Source: Pseudorasbora parva (lineage: Eukaryota; Chordata; Actinopteri; Cypriniformes; Gobionidae). Taken from it: a stretch of 64,000 nucleotides of DNA. Location: NCBI RefSeq assembly GCF_024679245.1, contig NC_090175.1, forward strand, positions 53,920,862 through 53,984,861, written 5' to 3'. Both the position numbers and the translations under genes were made by a program. Below the pieces are notes generated by a model. It worked only from the letters and a program-made list of their open reading frames with translations. It searched no databases and was not told where the DNA came from. Shown piece after piece: positions 13,718-28,193 of the stretch (position 1 is its first letter; each line of letters begins with the position of its first letter).

Positions 13718-13905
13718 CCAACTGATGTCACATATGGACTACTTTGATGTTTTTATTCCCTTTGTGGACATGGACAGTATAGTGTGCATACACTTGCATA
13801 CATTCTCGGACTAAATATAAAATATATTCAGCTGTGTTCCGAAGATGAAGGGAGGTCTTACGGTTGTGGAACGTAAGATGAGTCATTAATGACATACATT
13901 TCAAG
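13718..13905 (+). repeat. Dispersed repeat, copy 1 (partner at 17340)
   Basis: aactgatgtcacatatggac begins a segment of about 190 bp that reappears in the same orientation at 17340-17545. Shared landmarks are gacatggacagtatagtgtg, catacact, and a final gtggaacg...gagtcattaatgaca. Confidence 0.7.
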
Positions 13906-13971
13906 TAAAGTACAGATATGTGAAAATGTATATGTGTTACAATGTATTTGTACTTCCTTACATTCCACCAC

Positions 13972-14123
13972 CAGGGGCGTGGGACTGGGGGGGGGGGAAG
14001 GGTACTGAGTAACCAGGGCCCGAGGCAGGGAAGTCCGTTTTCTATACATACACATACATGGTACGGGGGCCCAGCAAGATGGTTTGTACCCAGGGCCCAA
14101 AATTTGGTGCTACGCCACTGTCC
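13972..14123. repeat. Short inverted-repeat element with GGCGTRG ends
   Basis: The left edge is ccaccaggggcgtgggac and the right edge is ggtgctacgccactg, whose complement is cagtggcgtagcacc. These imperfect ends enclose G-rich text with two 'gggccc' blocks and a run of ten G. Likely a small non-autonomous transposon; no target duplication was resolved. Confidence 0.4.
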
Positions 14124-14451
14124 ACCACTGCACGCTTGCCGTTGCCATGTTTGCTACTGTTTGACGGTATGTGCACAGTGGCACAGAGCGAAACTAGAAC
14201 TTTCAGTTAATTCCTATGGAAGTTGAGCTTCACGCTCACAAACTCAACTTCCACAGAAATGAACTGAAAACGTTCACTCTTCTTCATGTCAGTGTGCATA
14301 TGATGCAACTTGCTCGCTGCCATCATGTTTGTAAAGCGAGAATTACCTATGCTTGAAATTTGTTTATTACTTTCTTTGCAGATTCACTTCCCTAAAAAAT
14401 CCTCTCAATAATTATATAATGATATTTTCATTTCAAATAGAGATATTCAAG

Positions 14452-15460
14452 TCATCTGGTTTTCATTAAAAAAACAAATAAATCTGGTGACTGTGGTGGC
14501 CATTTTAATACAGCGTACTCATTGTCATGTTCAAGAAACCAATATGAAATGATTGGAGCTTTGTGACATGGTGCATTATCCTGCTGGAAGTAGCCATCAT
14601 AGGATGGGTACATGGTGTTCATAAAAGGATGGACATGGTCAGAAACAATGCCCAGGTAGGCCGTGGCATTTAAACGATGCCCAATTGGCACTAAGGGGTC
14701 TAAAGTGTGCCAAGAAAACATCCCCCACACCATTACACCACCACCACCAGCCTGCACAGTGGTAACAAGGCATGATGGATCCATGATCTCATTCTGTTTA
14801 TGCCAACATTTGACTCTACCATCTGAATGTCTCAAGACTCATCAGACCAAGCAACATTTTTTCCAGTCTTCATCTGTCCAGTTTTGGTGAGCTTGTGGAA
14901 ATTGTAGCCTCTTTTACTGATTTGTAGTGGAGATGAGTGGTACCCGGTGGGGTCTTCTGCTGTTGTAACCCATCCGTCTCAAGACTGTGCGTGTTGTGGC
15001 TTCACTAATGCTTTGCTGCACCTCAGTTTTAACGAGTGGTTATTTAAGTCAAAGTTGCTCTTCTATCAGCTTGAATCAGTCGGCCCATTCTCCTCTGACC
15101 TCGAGCATCAACAAGGCATTTTCGCCACAGTACTGCCGCATACTGGATATTTTTTTCCCTTTTCACATCATTCTTTGTAAACCCTAGAAATGTTTGTGTG
15201 TGAAAATCCCAGTAACTGAGCAGATTGTGAAATACTCAGACTGGCCCGTCTGGCACCAACAACCATGCCACGCTCAAAATAGCTTAAATCACCTTTCTTT
15301 CCCATTCTGACATTCAGTTTGGAGTTCAGGAGATTGTTTGACCAGGACCACACCCCTAAATGCACTGAAGCAACTGCCATGTGATTGGTTGATTTTTATC
15401 TAATTGCATCCATGAGAAATTGAACAGGTGTTCCTAATAATCCTTTAGGTGAGTATATAT
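14452..15460 (-). pseudogene. Broken Tc1/mariner-like transposase (family A)
   Basis: On the minus strand the first part starts at about 15305 with M-G-K-K-G-D-L and encodes a helix-turn-helix-like DNA-binding region (S-I-S-Q-S-A-Q-L-L-G-F-S-H-T). The last part (14835-14452) carries the DDE nuclease core: GGVMVWGMFS, then QQDNAPCH, which supplies the second catalytic Asp, then WPPQSPDL. In Tc1 transposases the third acidic residue follows a few residues after SPDL; here the reading departs at that point, so the C-terminus and that residue are missing. Between 15168 and 14836 the match continues in changing frames with stops, so the gene is dead. Upstream, aacaggtgttcctaataatc and ctttaggtgagtatata (about 15424-15459) look like the element's inverted terminal sequence; the opposite end was not found. 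When active, such an enzyme cuts and pastes its own element at TA. Confidence 0.85.
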
Positions 15461-15780
15461 ATAAAATCATCTGGGTTTTGTAATGGCGGAATGGGGCCTG
15501 TTAATTCAGTGGCTATGCTTTCTTTATGTTTGTTTCCATTGATTTCCTTATATTCATATTTATTGAGCTTTTCTCCTTTCTTGCATCTTTAAACCACAAA
15601 GGAATGCTTTTTCCCTGAATAAAATGTCTTTTACATTTTACAGATATATACTTCATCATTCGGGTTTCCTCGTATTGAGAAGAACTAGGTTCCATATGAA
15701 GGTGCCTGAGCTGTAATTTTTGCTGCCTCAAACTTCCTCTTTCCTTCATGTTCTTGCAAAAACTAATTTCTTCAGAAAAC

Positions 15781-15815
<35 letters not shown>

Positions 15816-17335
15816 ATGCATTCGATGTTCTCCAGAAGATTCCACCATTGTGCAATCTGAGGAAATCAAAATGGTGCATGAAAGATCTTTCCAATCGTCA
15901 ATGATAGCGTCCTAAGGAGGCCTATATACTTTTTTTAATGACTGAAGCTTTTCATTCACTGGTTGAATGATTGACCCTGCAGTATACAATACTAAAACCA
16001 ATGGAAGATATGAAATGTCTCTTAACGTTCAAAGATTTAGCAACGTGCTACATAAACAATTACATTTCAAGCACTGTTCTGATATCGCAGCAGCTCAGTG
16101 AACTTGTTCCGTGTTCAACCAAGCAAGTGAAATTATATAAGCATGCCTTGTAATCTGGCGAGACATGGATGATATATCAACGAGTTTCGTCTGAAATATC
16201 TCCCCCTGTTGATTTGCTGGCTTATTCGCTGGTATCTGCTCGAATTCAATCTAGACACAACAAATGTAATCCTCTCTATAAGTGCACTACATCCTGTTCC
16301 TTTTGACAGCTTTTCTTTAGCCACATTTCATACACCTAAATAAGTACTTGCACAGTGGCAAAACAACTTTTAGTGGTGATATTATGACGTTGAATGGATT
16401 TGCTTCTGCAGTAGGTCTCTTAGCGATGTTTGCGAAGGCTGGCATTCACTGGAAATTTGGCATGCATTGTCCATTCTCATCGTCTGGTAATTGCCAATAA
16501 CCTGACGTTTGCACTGTATTGTATGTCTTTCTGTTAAGGAAATATCTGCTGAGAATGTATATGTAAATGTTCAAGGATCGGGAGGTGAAACCATAGTCAC
16601 ACTTCCAGTGGTGTTTATTGGGAAAGTGTGTGATTTGTATTAAATGCTTAAGGGTGGTACATCAATGAATAAAACATAATGAGTTCCTCTCAGGGGATTA
16701 TGGAAATGGAAATGTAATAAGTAAAGAGTGCTAGGATGAAATATTTGGAGTCTGTCATGAATGAGGTTTGTGTTGAGGGTGTTGTTCAGAAAAACTGTAT
16801 ATGTTGCCTGATGCTGATAAACGGCTGCGCACGTTAATGCCTCACACTGTTTGATGATTAAATACATGCCTCTTGGCAGAAATTACAAACAACTCATGAA
16901 TTCAGAACATGTTTATAATAATCATACATTGCTCTCAATCTTAGGAAGTATATGTCATTGCAGCAAAGACAAAAAAGCTTAGTCAAGTAAATAGATTTCT
17001 TCCTTACGGAATGATGCAGTGGACCAATAGTTCATATTTTCCCTGGCTAAGTGTCTCATTGGCTTATTTTGAATTAGGATCATTTGTTCTAGACCTGTGT
17101 ATAAAGCCCACTGCATGGAAATGAAACATGTCTACTGTAGCTAAACAAACTTCATTTCACATACCGTTGGTTGCAAAATGTGTCCAAATGCAATTTATAA
17201 AGTAATGTAATTATATTCTGAGCCAGCAGGGGCACTGTAGCAGACATTAGCTTTAAATGTCTTCTTCTGCTGCAAATACTGTTAAGGCAAAAATAGTTTG
17301 ATAAACAAGTTAAAGGGTTAGTTCACCCAAAAACA
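15461..17335. other. Unassigned stretch with poly-T run
   Basis: A run of about 34 T lies at 15781-15814; Lys-rich minus-strand frames across it are artefacts. No gene is supported in the rest. Confidence 0.45.
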
Positions 17336-17339
17336 GATT

Positions 17340-17545
17340 CTAATTAACTAACTGATGTCACATATGGACTGCTTTGATGATGTTTTCATTACCTTTATGG
17401 ACATGGACGGTATAGTGTGCATACACTTTCATTGAAGGAACAAAAAAGCTCTCAGATTAAGTATAAAATATCTTAAACTGTGTTTCATATGTCTTACGGG
17501 TGTGGAACGACATTACGGTGAGTCATTAATGACAAACTGTCAACA
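17340..17545 (+). repeat. Dispersed repeat, copy 2 (partner at 13718)
   Basis: It begins just after 'taaagggttagttcacccaa' (17311 on), the common end motif of the family. It carries aactgatgtcacatatggac, acggtatagtgtgcatacac and gtgagtcattaatgacaaa in the same order as 13718-13905. In this copy the end motif is present; in the other it is replaced by the end of the TTAA element. Confidence 0.65.
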
Positions 17546-19590
17546 AGTTTATAGCAGATTTGTGTGTAAAAAAATAAATAAAATAAAAATGTCGTTGCAA
17601 TGAATGAATGAATGACATAATATTATGTCAGAATGTTTTACTTGTTCGTTCACTCGTTATAAGTGCCTAATTCCAGCCCCAATGTAAAATCTGGAAACAT
17701 AACAACTATTTTCAACAAATAATTAAAGTTGAATTAATTAAGACATTAGACTACATTAGAGTGACATTGAAAAAGGAGTGTCGGGAGTTGCTGTCGAGGA
17801 GTCAGAATTAATTAAAGTCATAAAGAGGAGTTAACATGATCAGAAACGTATTTGCATAATATATCGTGTAAGTACAAAAGGTAAAATTAACTTTCCCACA
17901 AGCAGGCGGTATATACAGTACACCCGATTGTCTTCTCATTGAATAGAAGTGCCATTTATTTGGCTACAAAGGAAGCAAAGAAATGAAAACAAGTTGGACC
18001 TCATAACAAGCCTCCTATCGCGGCGGTTTTAATTAATTTTATTTCATACTGGGTGCAATCACAGTTATCAAAGGCTTCCAGTTCTCCAGCCCTAAGTGCA
18101 ATTAGAGAGCTGTAGTCTGTCAAATAGAATGGCCTGTTGGTTGAGACACGATCATGTGATAAATCTCAATGGACTTCAGGTCTATGAGAGGCCAGGACGT
18201 GTGCTGTTCATTTTAGGACTGATTTTAAAGGCCAATGGGGTAAAGACTACATTATTATTGAATTCACTCAGTCTGATCACCAATAACTGCCATGCAAACT
18301 ACAGCTTGACCTTATTTCTCACAAAACCTCGTGATGCAGAGATGCATGGCTGTATCGTTCTCTACTCAATAGACAAGCTGGAAGCCTTAAATAAAACGCA
18401 GCCAAACCATCATGGCATTTCTAATAGATCCCTATGGCCCATAATGCCATTTTAATTAACCTTTTCTGCAGAACTGATGCGCGGCCAATTATTCACGTGG
18501 ATGACGAGGTGCAGTCTATCATTTGGAATGTAAAATATGTGACGTGACAAACACTAGCTTACTGGAATGCGTGGGGTCGGGGTGGTCCGCCGCCCATTTT
18601 TATGTTTCATTTTGATGGGATGGACTTCATCATAGGAAAATACTGAGAAGAAATAACTCATGAACCCCATTAGCTGACGCTGTATTATGCATGGAGCTCC
18701 ATGAGGACTATGATAAAGTCTCTTGTTGGAAATTACTTTTGATAAAGGTCATGCGGTTAAACACTTGCTTGATGCCTCATATATATTCAGTTTGCCAGGG
18801 CTGCGGTAAGCTTGACAATGCTGTTTAGGTGGAGATCTGGTCATAAAGAGATGCAAGTAATCTTTTCCCTTCCAAATAATGAATTGGGTTTAGTGTTCCT
18901 TTTACTTTTATTCTTACTCAAAAAACTTTTTTGTAACATATTAAACTAATGGGGACTCATCCATGGTTTATATTTAATTTGAACTTCAGCACTGAGAACT
19001 GCACTTTTTTTAATTTTTTTTTAATTTATTTTTTATTCTTTTCACTGTGAAAAGTAAAAAAAAAATAAAGGTAAAAAAGGTATTAAAGAAAAGTAAAAGT
19101 CTGGTAAAAGTTTAGTAAATTCTGATATTTTAATTCACCTTCCAATCTGGCATGACCTTTTTCATCTGTATCATAATTATCATAAGTGAGACTGCAGGAC
19201 AGCACATTATGGTACAGTGTATTATTCTGGGGGAAAAAAGAGAAAAGAATATAGTCTTCTGTAAAACATTGGTGGAGCTAGAGTATCCAGTGCCTGACAT
19301 CTGACTGGCCACACTGGGTGCCAACTAAACATTTTGATTAAGAAAAACTGTTGGTCAAAACCCTATACATTTCTTTACTTTCTTCACCCATAATATTACC
19401 ACAAGCAAAACTCACAATGTTCTTGTCTTTAAATGGCTACTTTTCGACATCCAATCAGTTCCCTGGGGCCTGGGAAATGATTTTCTCATTTAATATCCTG
19501 TTTCACTGTTTCACTCTGAAATGCATCAGATTGTGCAAGTGTAAATACAAACAGCATTTCATTGTGACTTTAATTAGGGCAGATGTTTGA
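17546..19590. other. Unassigned stretch; possible conserved non-coding island
   Basis: The part at about 17900-18560 is balanced in composition, rich in homeodomain-type cores (taattaa, attaatt) and lacks terminal repeats or copies elsewhere in the window. A 119-codon open frame at 18096-18455 on the + strand shows no motif I recognise and no splice context; I do not call it a gene. T-rich and A-rich tracts fill 18990-19080. Confidence 0.3.
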
Positions 19591-19655
19591 TCCTGCTCCT
19601 GGAAGGCCGCTCTCCTGCAGAGTTTAGCTTAAATGCTAAATAAACACACCAGAAA
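19588..19655 (+). repeat. Fragment of a dispersed fish repeat
   Basis: gatcctgctcctggaaggcc then gctctcctgcagagtttagc then aaataaacacacc is wording familiar from abundant fish repeats. Only about 65 bp is present. Confidence 0.4.
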
Positions 19656-19927
19656 TAGCAAATCAACCTTGTTTCAGGAAAACAGGAAACTTCCAAGCAA
19701 TTGTGCTGACGCTAAACAGGAGTGGACACCTCTGAATTACTAGGCTAACGGCACATCTTAAGAAAAATTTCCTTTTAACTTCATGATATTTACCATCTGA
19801 ATCAATGTAATGGTGCGCCTTTAATCCCCCCAAAAAAATCATACTATTATCTATTCTGCCGTTACTAAAAACTGTAAGCTTGGACAAAATTGAAATTCAT
19901 TAAGAAGACTTTTGTCTCCAATAAAAG

Positions 19928-20146
19928 GTGCTGCAGCAAAAGTTCAAAAGTAGAAAGTGCTCCGGCATTTTCTACAAGATTTTGTGCCATCGAGTGATTA
20001 AGCGGAAAATCAAATCAAAGGAGTTACCCCGGAGCGCCTTTAGCCCTGTTGTGGTATCTGCACACTGTCCGGAGGACGTCATTTCAGTCCATCGGGATAC
20101 TGCAGTAGTTGAAGAAGAGAGCTTAAAGAGTGATACAAAACAGTAA
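19928..20146 (+). CDS. Possible terminal exon of an unidentified gene
   Basis: A + strand frame of about 72 codons ends at TAA (20144-20146). A plausible acceptor is the AG of tgctgcag just inside its 5' end (about 19938); its pyrimidine tract is weak. The reading has a basic stretch (H-R-V-I-K-R-K-I-K-S-K-E-L-P-R), then S-A-F-S-P-V-V-V-S-A-H-C-P-E-D, and an acidic tail ending E-E-E-S-L-K-S-D-T-K-Q. That layout would fit the cytoplasmic C-terminus of a membrane protein, but no family is recognised. The surrounding DNA (19.66-20.2 kb) is not repeated in the window. It lies on the same strand as the exon candidate at 10.85 kb; any link is speculation. No AATAAA close downstream was noted. It may be a chance open frame. 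Confidence 0.25.
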   Translation: MLQQKFKSRKCSGIFYKILCHRVIKRKIKSKELPRSAFSPVVVSAHCPEDVISVHRDTAVVEEESLKSDTKQ

Positions 20147-20271
20147 TGAAAGCAGCAAATCTTTCTCCATTATTATGTTTTGGTTTGCAATCACTGGCAG
20201 AGCCACTACTTTTCTTACACTATCCTTCCAATCGATGGACACTCAGTGCTGCCCTCTGACCTCTGACAGAG

Positions 20272-20272
<1 letters not shown>

Positions 20273-20349
<77 letters not shown>
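20273..20349. repeat. (AAT)n trinucleotide microsatellite
   Basis: About 25 uninterrupted copies of aat. Confidence 0.97.
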
Positions 20350-22451
<2,102 letters not shown>

Positions 22452-22482
<31 letters not shown>

Positions 22483-22580
22483 AAGAAGAAGAAGAAGAAG
22501 AAGAAGAAGAAGAAGAAGAAGAAGAAGAAGAAGAAGAAGAAGAAGAAGAAGAAGAAGAAGAAGAAGAAGAAGAAGAAGAA
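22452..22580. repeat. (AAG)n trinucleotide microsatellite
   Basis: About 43 copies of aag. Poly-Leu and poly-Ser frames on the minus strand are artefacts of the repeat. Confidence 0.97.
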
Positions 22581-23825
22581 CATACTTCTGGCAAATTATG
22601 CAAACCCTCCTGATGTACAAAACTTGTGATTCCTAGAAATGAATTCTGAACTCATAGCAGTAATGAGCGGCTCTTTAAGAGGTTTAATAAAAGAGTGATA
22701 CACCTCTGACATTCTGAACTATATTAATATCATAATGAATGAAAATGCAGCCGAGCCGTGTGTTATTATTAATACAATGACACAAAGGTGTTCGCTGAAT
22801 AAAGACAACATTAATGGAAACATTAATGCAGTTGCTTTGTTTGTGTTCTTTTTTTTTTGACATTCCCTTTGAAACTAGAAAAAAAAATCAAACTGTTTGC
22901 AGTTTGCACATAATAATGTTGATTAATGAAGAAAACATTTACATCATTCATCCATTAACATTTATTAATTTAACAGAAGATACAGATGATACGTTTGTCC
23001 AAAGGGACTAGCAGTGAAGTCATGTTAAAAGCTTTGCATAGGTTTTGTTTTCATGTAGCTTTTCCCATTTTCCAATAATACTTATTATACTCATTTTGCA
23101 CAGAAATTGGATTATTTTTCATTGTAAAATATGAGAAAGTATTTTTTGTTTTCTGACTGTCTCAGTAATGATTTTGTTCTTGTTTGTAACTTCAACGTCA
23201 AAACTTAGGACATCGCATCTTCTTAATTATTGGAATACACGTCATCTTGACGGCAGTGTACAAAACTGAATGTGTCTGGGCGTGTGGTCAGGCCAAACAC
23301 CATTATCTGTCAATTAGCTTTCCCAAAACTCTGGTCGGATGGCAGATTCCAGCCTGAATATCAAAGGTGAACGGCATCGCCTGGCTTTCATCAAAACAGC
23401 GACACGGCTTTTCAAAGTTGCCCTGTTTTCAGACACCGCCTTGATCTTCACTCCATCCTTTAGTCTTTTTTATCTTTTTTCCCTCTTAAAGTGCATGAGG
23501 TTCCTGCTGTATTCAGCTTTTTCTTGACTTCAGTCATTAACCATTCACATATCTAACAAGTAAGCAGAAATCCACACATTATGAAATCTAACATCCCCTC
23601 ACATGCTCATTAAAAAGAATAATACAAATTTGAATCACAAATGTGCTCAAACAACAACGAAGGGCCCTTTCTTCTTAAGGCATATATAATTAATAAAATG
23701 TTATCATGTTTACAAAATTAAACCATGGTAACCAAAGTTTCTTACAATAGTTCTACCATAATTAATGGTTAATACAAATATTTTGTTGAATCTTTTGAAG
23801 GGTTGTTGTTTAATTGTTTATTTTA
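22581..23825. other. Unassigned AT-rich stretch
   Basis: No supported gene. The frame at 23339-23527 begins in a more balanced segment but has no recognisable domain or convincing splice sites. Confidence 0.4.
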
Positions 23826-24765
23826 AAGGGGCCCTATTATGCCCCTTTTATACAAGATGACAAATAAGTATCTGATGTCCTCAGAGTGTATATGTGAAGT
23901 TCCTAGCTAAATTTTTTTCACAGCATGTTAAAATTTCCACTTTTTGACGTCTAACAAAAACGTGCCTTTTTGTTTGTGTCTTTAAATATATATGAGCTGC
24001 AGCTCCTGGCCCCTTTTAAGCAGAAGACAGAGCTTCTAGAGCTGGCGTTAGCAGCTCTGATTACCTTAAACCTCAGTTATACTTCAGTTCAGATGCGTAC
24101 AGGTACAGCTGCAAACAACAAGGACGCGGACTACTTGTATATTACTTAAAGTGTGTGATGGGACCTATAAATAATCTATAAATCGTTTGTGGGAACTGTT
24201 GTAAAATGCACAGATCCAGAGATTATCTGTTCCATGAAGAGATAACAGTCTTCAATAGTTTAGTTTAATTACAGTTATAACTTTTGTCATCTTGCTTTTA
24301 TGACATGCTATTGCATTTGTGTTCTTACTGTATTGCAATACATGTGAAAAGACGGATGACAGCTTGAGTAGACTCCTAAATATGCTCTACTACAACAATT
24401 CTTCATCTTCTCTAATGCAGCCCCAGTTCCCGGGGACGGGGATTATGTACATTTTAGGGTTTGTGATGTCACCAACCCAGGAAGAAGCTTGTTGTAGTTC
24501 CTACCAGCTGTTTGTTGTAGTCCTTAAAATGTGATTTATATAAAAGATAGTATCTCCCTTTGCTTTAACATTTGAGCGTTGTAACTTTGCAGATGCTGTT
24601 TATGCTTAAACAGGAACATTACACACTAACACCGTGTCATAACTACAGACAACACGATAAGATGTCAGTGACAAGCAACTTGTTTGTCCACACCAGATGT
24701 AACATGAAAAATAAAAAACCACAGCCAATCAGAACAGCGTGTGGGGGGCACCCGTGACAAGTGTA
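23826..24765. mobile_element. Non-autonomous DNA element with GGGGCCCTATTATGCCCC end
   Basis: It starts with ggggccctattatgcccctt and continues with tgatgtcctcagagtgtata, aaaaacgtgcctttttg and atatgagctgcagctcctgg. This wording is typical of an abundant cyprinid non-autonomous transposon. The right end was not found; the sequence gives way to a microsatellite after 24771. No coding capacity. Confidence 0.45.
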
Positions 24766-24771
24766 CGACAC

Positions 24772-24774
24772 TTT

Positions 24775-24817
<43 letters not shown>

Positions 24818-24880
24818 TTTGTTTGTTTGTTTGTTTGTTTGTTTGTTTGTTTGTTTGTTTGTTTGTTTGTTTGTTTGTTT

Positions 24881-24956
<76 letters not shown>

Positions 24957-24991
24957 GTTTGTTTGTTTGTTTGTTTGTTTGTTTGTTTGTT
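24772..24991. repeat. Compound tetranucleotide array TTTA-TTTG-TTAG-TTTG
   Basis: Four consecutive homogeneous blocks: (ATTT)n to about 24820, (GTTT)n 24821-24881, (GTTA)n 24882-24952 and (GTTT)n 24953-24991. Adjacent units differ by a single base. Confidence 0.95.
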
Positions 24992-26640
24992 TATTCATGG
25001 TATTTTGGAACCACCATGTTGGGTTAAACACAAAATTAATTTTACCATGGTTAAAATAAATCCCAAAAAATATTTATGATTGTTAGTATTTTTTTCCCCA
25101 ATTGTGACAATATATTTTCTTAGCGATATGTTTTACACCATGTAACAATAGCAGTACTTTCTTTGCAATAAGTATAACTAGTAGTTAGATGTTCTTTCCA
25201 GTGTTGTCGTACATTAAAATGGCATGCAATGATAACTAGATGAGTTTAATTGGCTATACGTTTTTAAATGTAGTAAATGGATGCCACCTTAAAGGGACAA
25301 TAAACTCATTCCTACACCTACTTCTAACCCTAAACATATTATTTTTTAACACACACTAGGCCCTTTATTTCCACTTTTTCAATAATGTCCGTTACAATCT
25401 GATATGTGATGGAAAAAGGAGTAAAGTAAGTTCGGTAAGGTGATTTTGAACAGGTCGATTTGCATCAAAATGTTCTGCCATGCACCTTCCCTCTACTGTT
25501 AACAATCCAGAGTCTTCTGTAATTCTGTCTGTCAAACCAGACGTCAGTGGGCGGAGTTAGTGTAAATAGCCTCTGCAAATGAGGTGGGCTATTTGTACTC
25601 CACATACATAGCCCATACATATACTATAAGGTCAACATTCTGTGCAATCCATCTTCTTTCCTTTTACTTTTTTTTAGCCTTTTACCTTAACCAGGTAAGA
25701 GGTGAATGAGTATATGATTCAGACCATATTTAAACGGGCATCTTACAGTAAATCTTAAGCACATGATTTACTCTCCATCTTTCCCATTTTAATGTTGAGA
25801 AATTATTTTTAAAAGCCATCATGCCTGTTATCTTTCAGACTGAGTGTTAGGCATGTCTGTTCTCCAGAGATAATTCATAATATATCTCTGTTGTTTTCTT
25901 CTTTCTGAAACATTTTCTTATTATTTATATCTGATGGATTTGACTAGGATTTTTCCTCTACTGCTCAAGTGTATCTTTATACTCTCCAAGGCCTGAATTC
26001 CTGAGATGTGATAAAGCACAGTGAATGAAGTTAGATGGATCAGCCTGTGATGTGGTGAGGTCACATCGACCTCCTCAGGCTTGTCTATTTCTACTTTCTT
26101 TATCGCTTTTATATTTACATTATTGCTTTAGACATCAGAGACTCAAACTTGATGTAAGACAGAAGACCTAATCGTATGTGTTCCCATGGGAACTGAAGGC
26201 TGAACATATGGCTTGATGAACCCTTATCCACCTTCACATGGTTAGTCATGAGATGAAGTGATAGATATTGTCATGCTGTTGCCCCAGGTGACCTATTGTA
26301 GGCTATCATGACACCTAAAAATTATGACATTGTGTAAATCTGTCTAAACAACTCTACAGCTGAATTATGTAAGGAAATAATCAAACACGCATGCCTGAAA
26401 TGACCAACTCGTCAAGCGCTAAATGTGAGTACAAATCTGTATTGCTGAGTATATGAAACGGTGTTATTTGTCAGTGAATTCTAGCAATGCAAATATTGTA
26501 TTTAAACATAAATGATGCTCAGGGCAGATGATGGGTCAGCGTTGCATCGTCACAAACTCAATTCGTTTATGGGAAGTGTTGTGTGAGCTCACAACTGAAG
26601 CGGCCAAAAAATCGGCCTCTCAGACAGCGTGAATACTTAG
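24992..26640. other. Unassigned stretch
   Basis: No supported gene. It contains a splice-like 17-base segment at 25678-25694 and, near 25560-25610, text of the form gggcggagttagtgtaaata that is common in fish repeats. Confidence 0.35.
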
Positions 26641-27352
26641 ACCCTGACACAAAGCAGAGGGGTCTTGCATCACTCTAAAGGGGTTTATTCTGCGATAACA
26701 ACCGGCTGGGTGTACATTATCCCGCTTATTTCAAATAAATTAGACACAAAATATTGTCTCGAGATTAAATATTTTATTTAGCTCTTACGCAAAGCTTCTA
26801 CAAAGAAAAACAGTTCCAAACTGCTTTAAGCCTTTATCTATTGCTGCTAAATCTTGAAAATGAATGCTGAAACGGCTAGTTTATGCAAAAATGAAACCCA
26901 TCCTATGAATTACTCACCCTCAAGTCATTATAGGTGTATATGACATTCTTCTTTCAGACAAATACAATCAGAGTTATCTTTAAAAAGTCCAGGCTAACGT
27001 TAATCCCAGCAGTAGTTGTAGTTGTGTTTGAAGTCCATAAAAAATGCAGCTGTCCGTCAAATAACGTGCTCCACACGACTCCGATGGGTTAATAGAGCCT
27101 TCTGATTCGAATCGATGCGTTTGTGTAAAAAAATATCCAGATTTAAAACTTTATAAAGGAAACCTGCCTTGAAGTCTTCCATTGTAACCCACGGCTGTTT
27201 AAACCACAAGATAGCGCCAGCGTTAAGCATAGAAGTAGTACCGGTCAAGATAACTCGTAGTACCCGGATGGGCGGGTGTTATCTGGGAATAACATACCGC
27301 TGGAATGCGCGATTGACCAATCAGAATCAAGTATTTCACAGAGTCGTGTAAT
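26641..27352. mobile_element. Composite non-autonomous element related to 2.67-3.16 kb
   Basis: The left part (26690-26830) repeats 2830-2960: 'gggtttatt', 'ggctgggtgtacatt', 'aaattagacacaaaatattg', 'ttagctcttacgcaaagctt'. The middle (26900-27010) repeats the end of the 3.03-5.60 kb fold-back (ttactcaccctcaagtcatt, tttaaaaagtccaggctaac). The right end (27300-27352) reads gcgcgattgaccaatcagaa and ends cgtgtaataaa, the complement of the 2671-2720 end. No transposase. Its edges and those of the copy at 2.67 kb define the same family. Confidence 0.6.
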
Positions 27353-27559
27353 AAAGAAAAATAATTTACTGCTCTTGACTGAATAACTGTTTAAGTCAAA
27401 GTCAACTTTATTGTCATTTTAGCACATTGCATGGCATTTTTTAACTTTAGTAAGGACTAATCTATGCTTCATGACTGATTTTTTTTTTTTTTTGTGGTGC
27501 TGAGACTCACATTTTCCACAGTCTGAGCGTGAATACACTGCAAGCTTACTCTAGCTTAG
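27353..27559. repeat. Fragment 'AAGTCAAAGTCAACTTTATTGTC'
   Basis: aagtcaaagtcaactttatt at 27394 on is wording common in fish genomes, followed by a T-run (27480-27493). No gene. Confidence 0.3.
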
Positions 27560-28193
27560 GTAAATCATTAACACCATCACCACTTACATGTGTTTTATTG
27601 AACTAAATACATTACAAATGGCTAAAACGAATACACAGGTTACTTTTCTGAACAAGAGCGCTCCCAAGTCCGCGTTCTTCACACTGTTCACGGGAATCTT
27701 GGCACAGTTCGGCACACACACACAAAATACCGGCAGTTCAATAGGGAATGCGCAGCTAAAGGGCGACACGGACCTCCTCCAGGTATGGTGTCATACAGCT
27801 TTCACATTACCAATTTTTCATACAAACTGTACCTTGTTCTTAACTAAACCACCAGTGTAAAAAAAACTCAATTTATTTAAAAGGAAAGAAATCTCAGCTT
27901 ATTCTGAAGTTTTAAGATTGGGATTAAGAGACATGAACAAGTTCTTTGAACAACATCTGTGACCTTTGATACATGGTCTAGTCTTCATGCTCTGAGTATG
28001 GTTTCACTAATAATAAACATACATTTGCATAAAGCATGCATATTTGTCCTTATCCATGTTGATTGGCATATTAAAAAGTTGAAACATATTAATTTAAGAT
28101 ACAACTGATAAAAATGTGTGTGATTAATCGCATGTTAACCCATGATAATCATGTGATTAATCGTGATTAATATTTAACCGATTGACAGCCCTA
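27560..28193. mobile_element. hAT-like non-autonomous element (right end seen)
   Basis: The right end reads cgtgattaatatttaaccga then ttgacagccctac. Read from the other strand it starts TAGGGCTGTCAATCGGTTAA with several 'gattaatc' repeats, the characteristic end of a large hAT-type group. The left limit is not defined; 27560 is a guess based on a change of texture. A + strand frame at 27588-27860 shows no transposase motif and is not called a gene. Confidence 0.4.

Noticed and set aside
18096..18455. 119-codon frame as a gene
   Set aside because: No domain, no splice context, no coding bias visible; a frame of this length is expected by chance in 64 kb.
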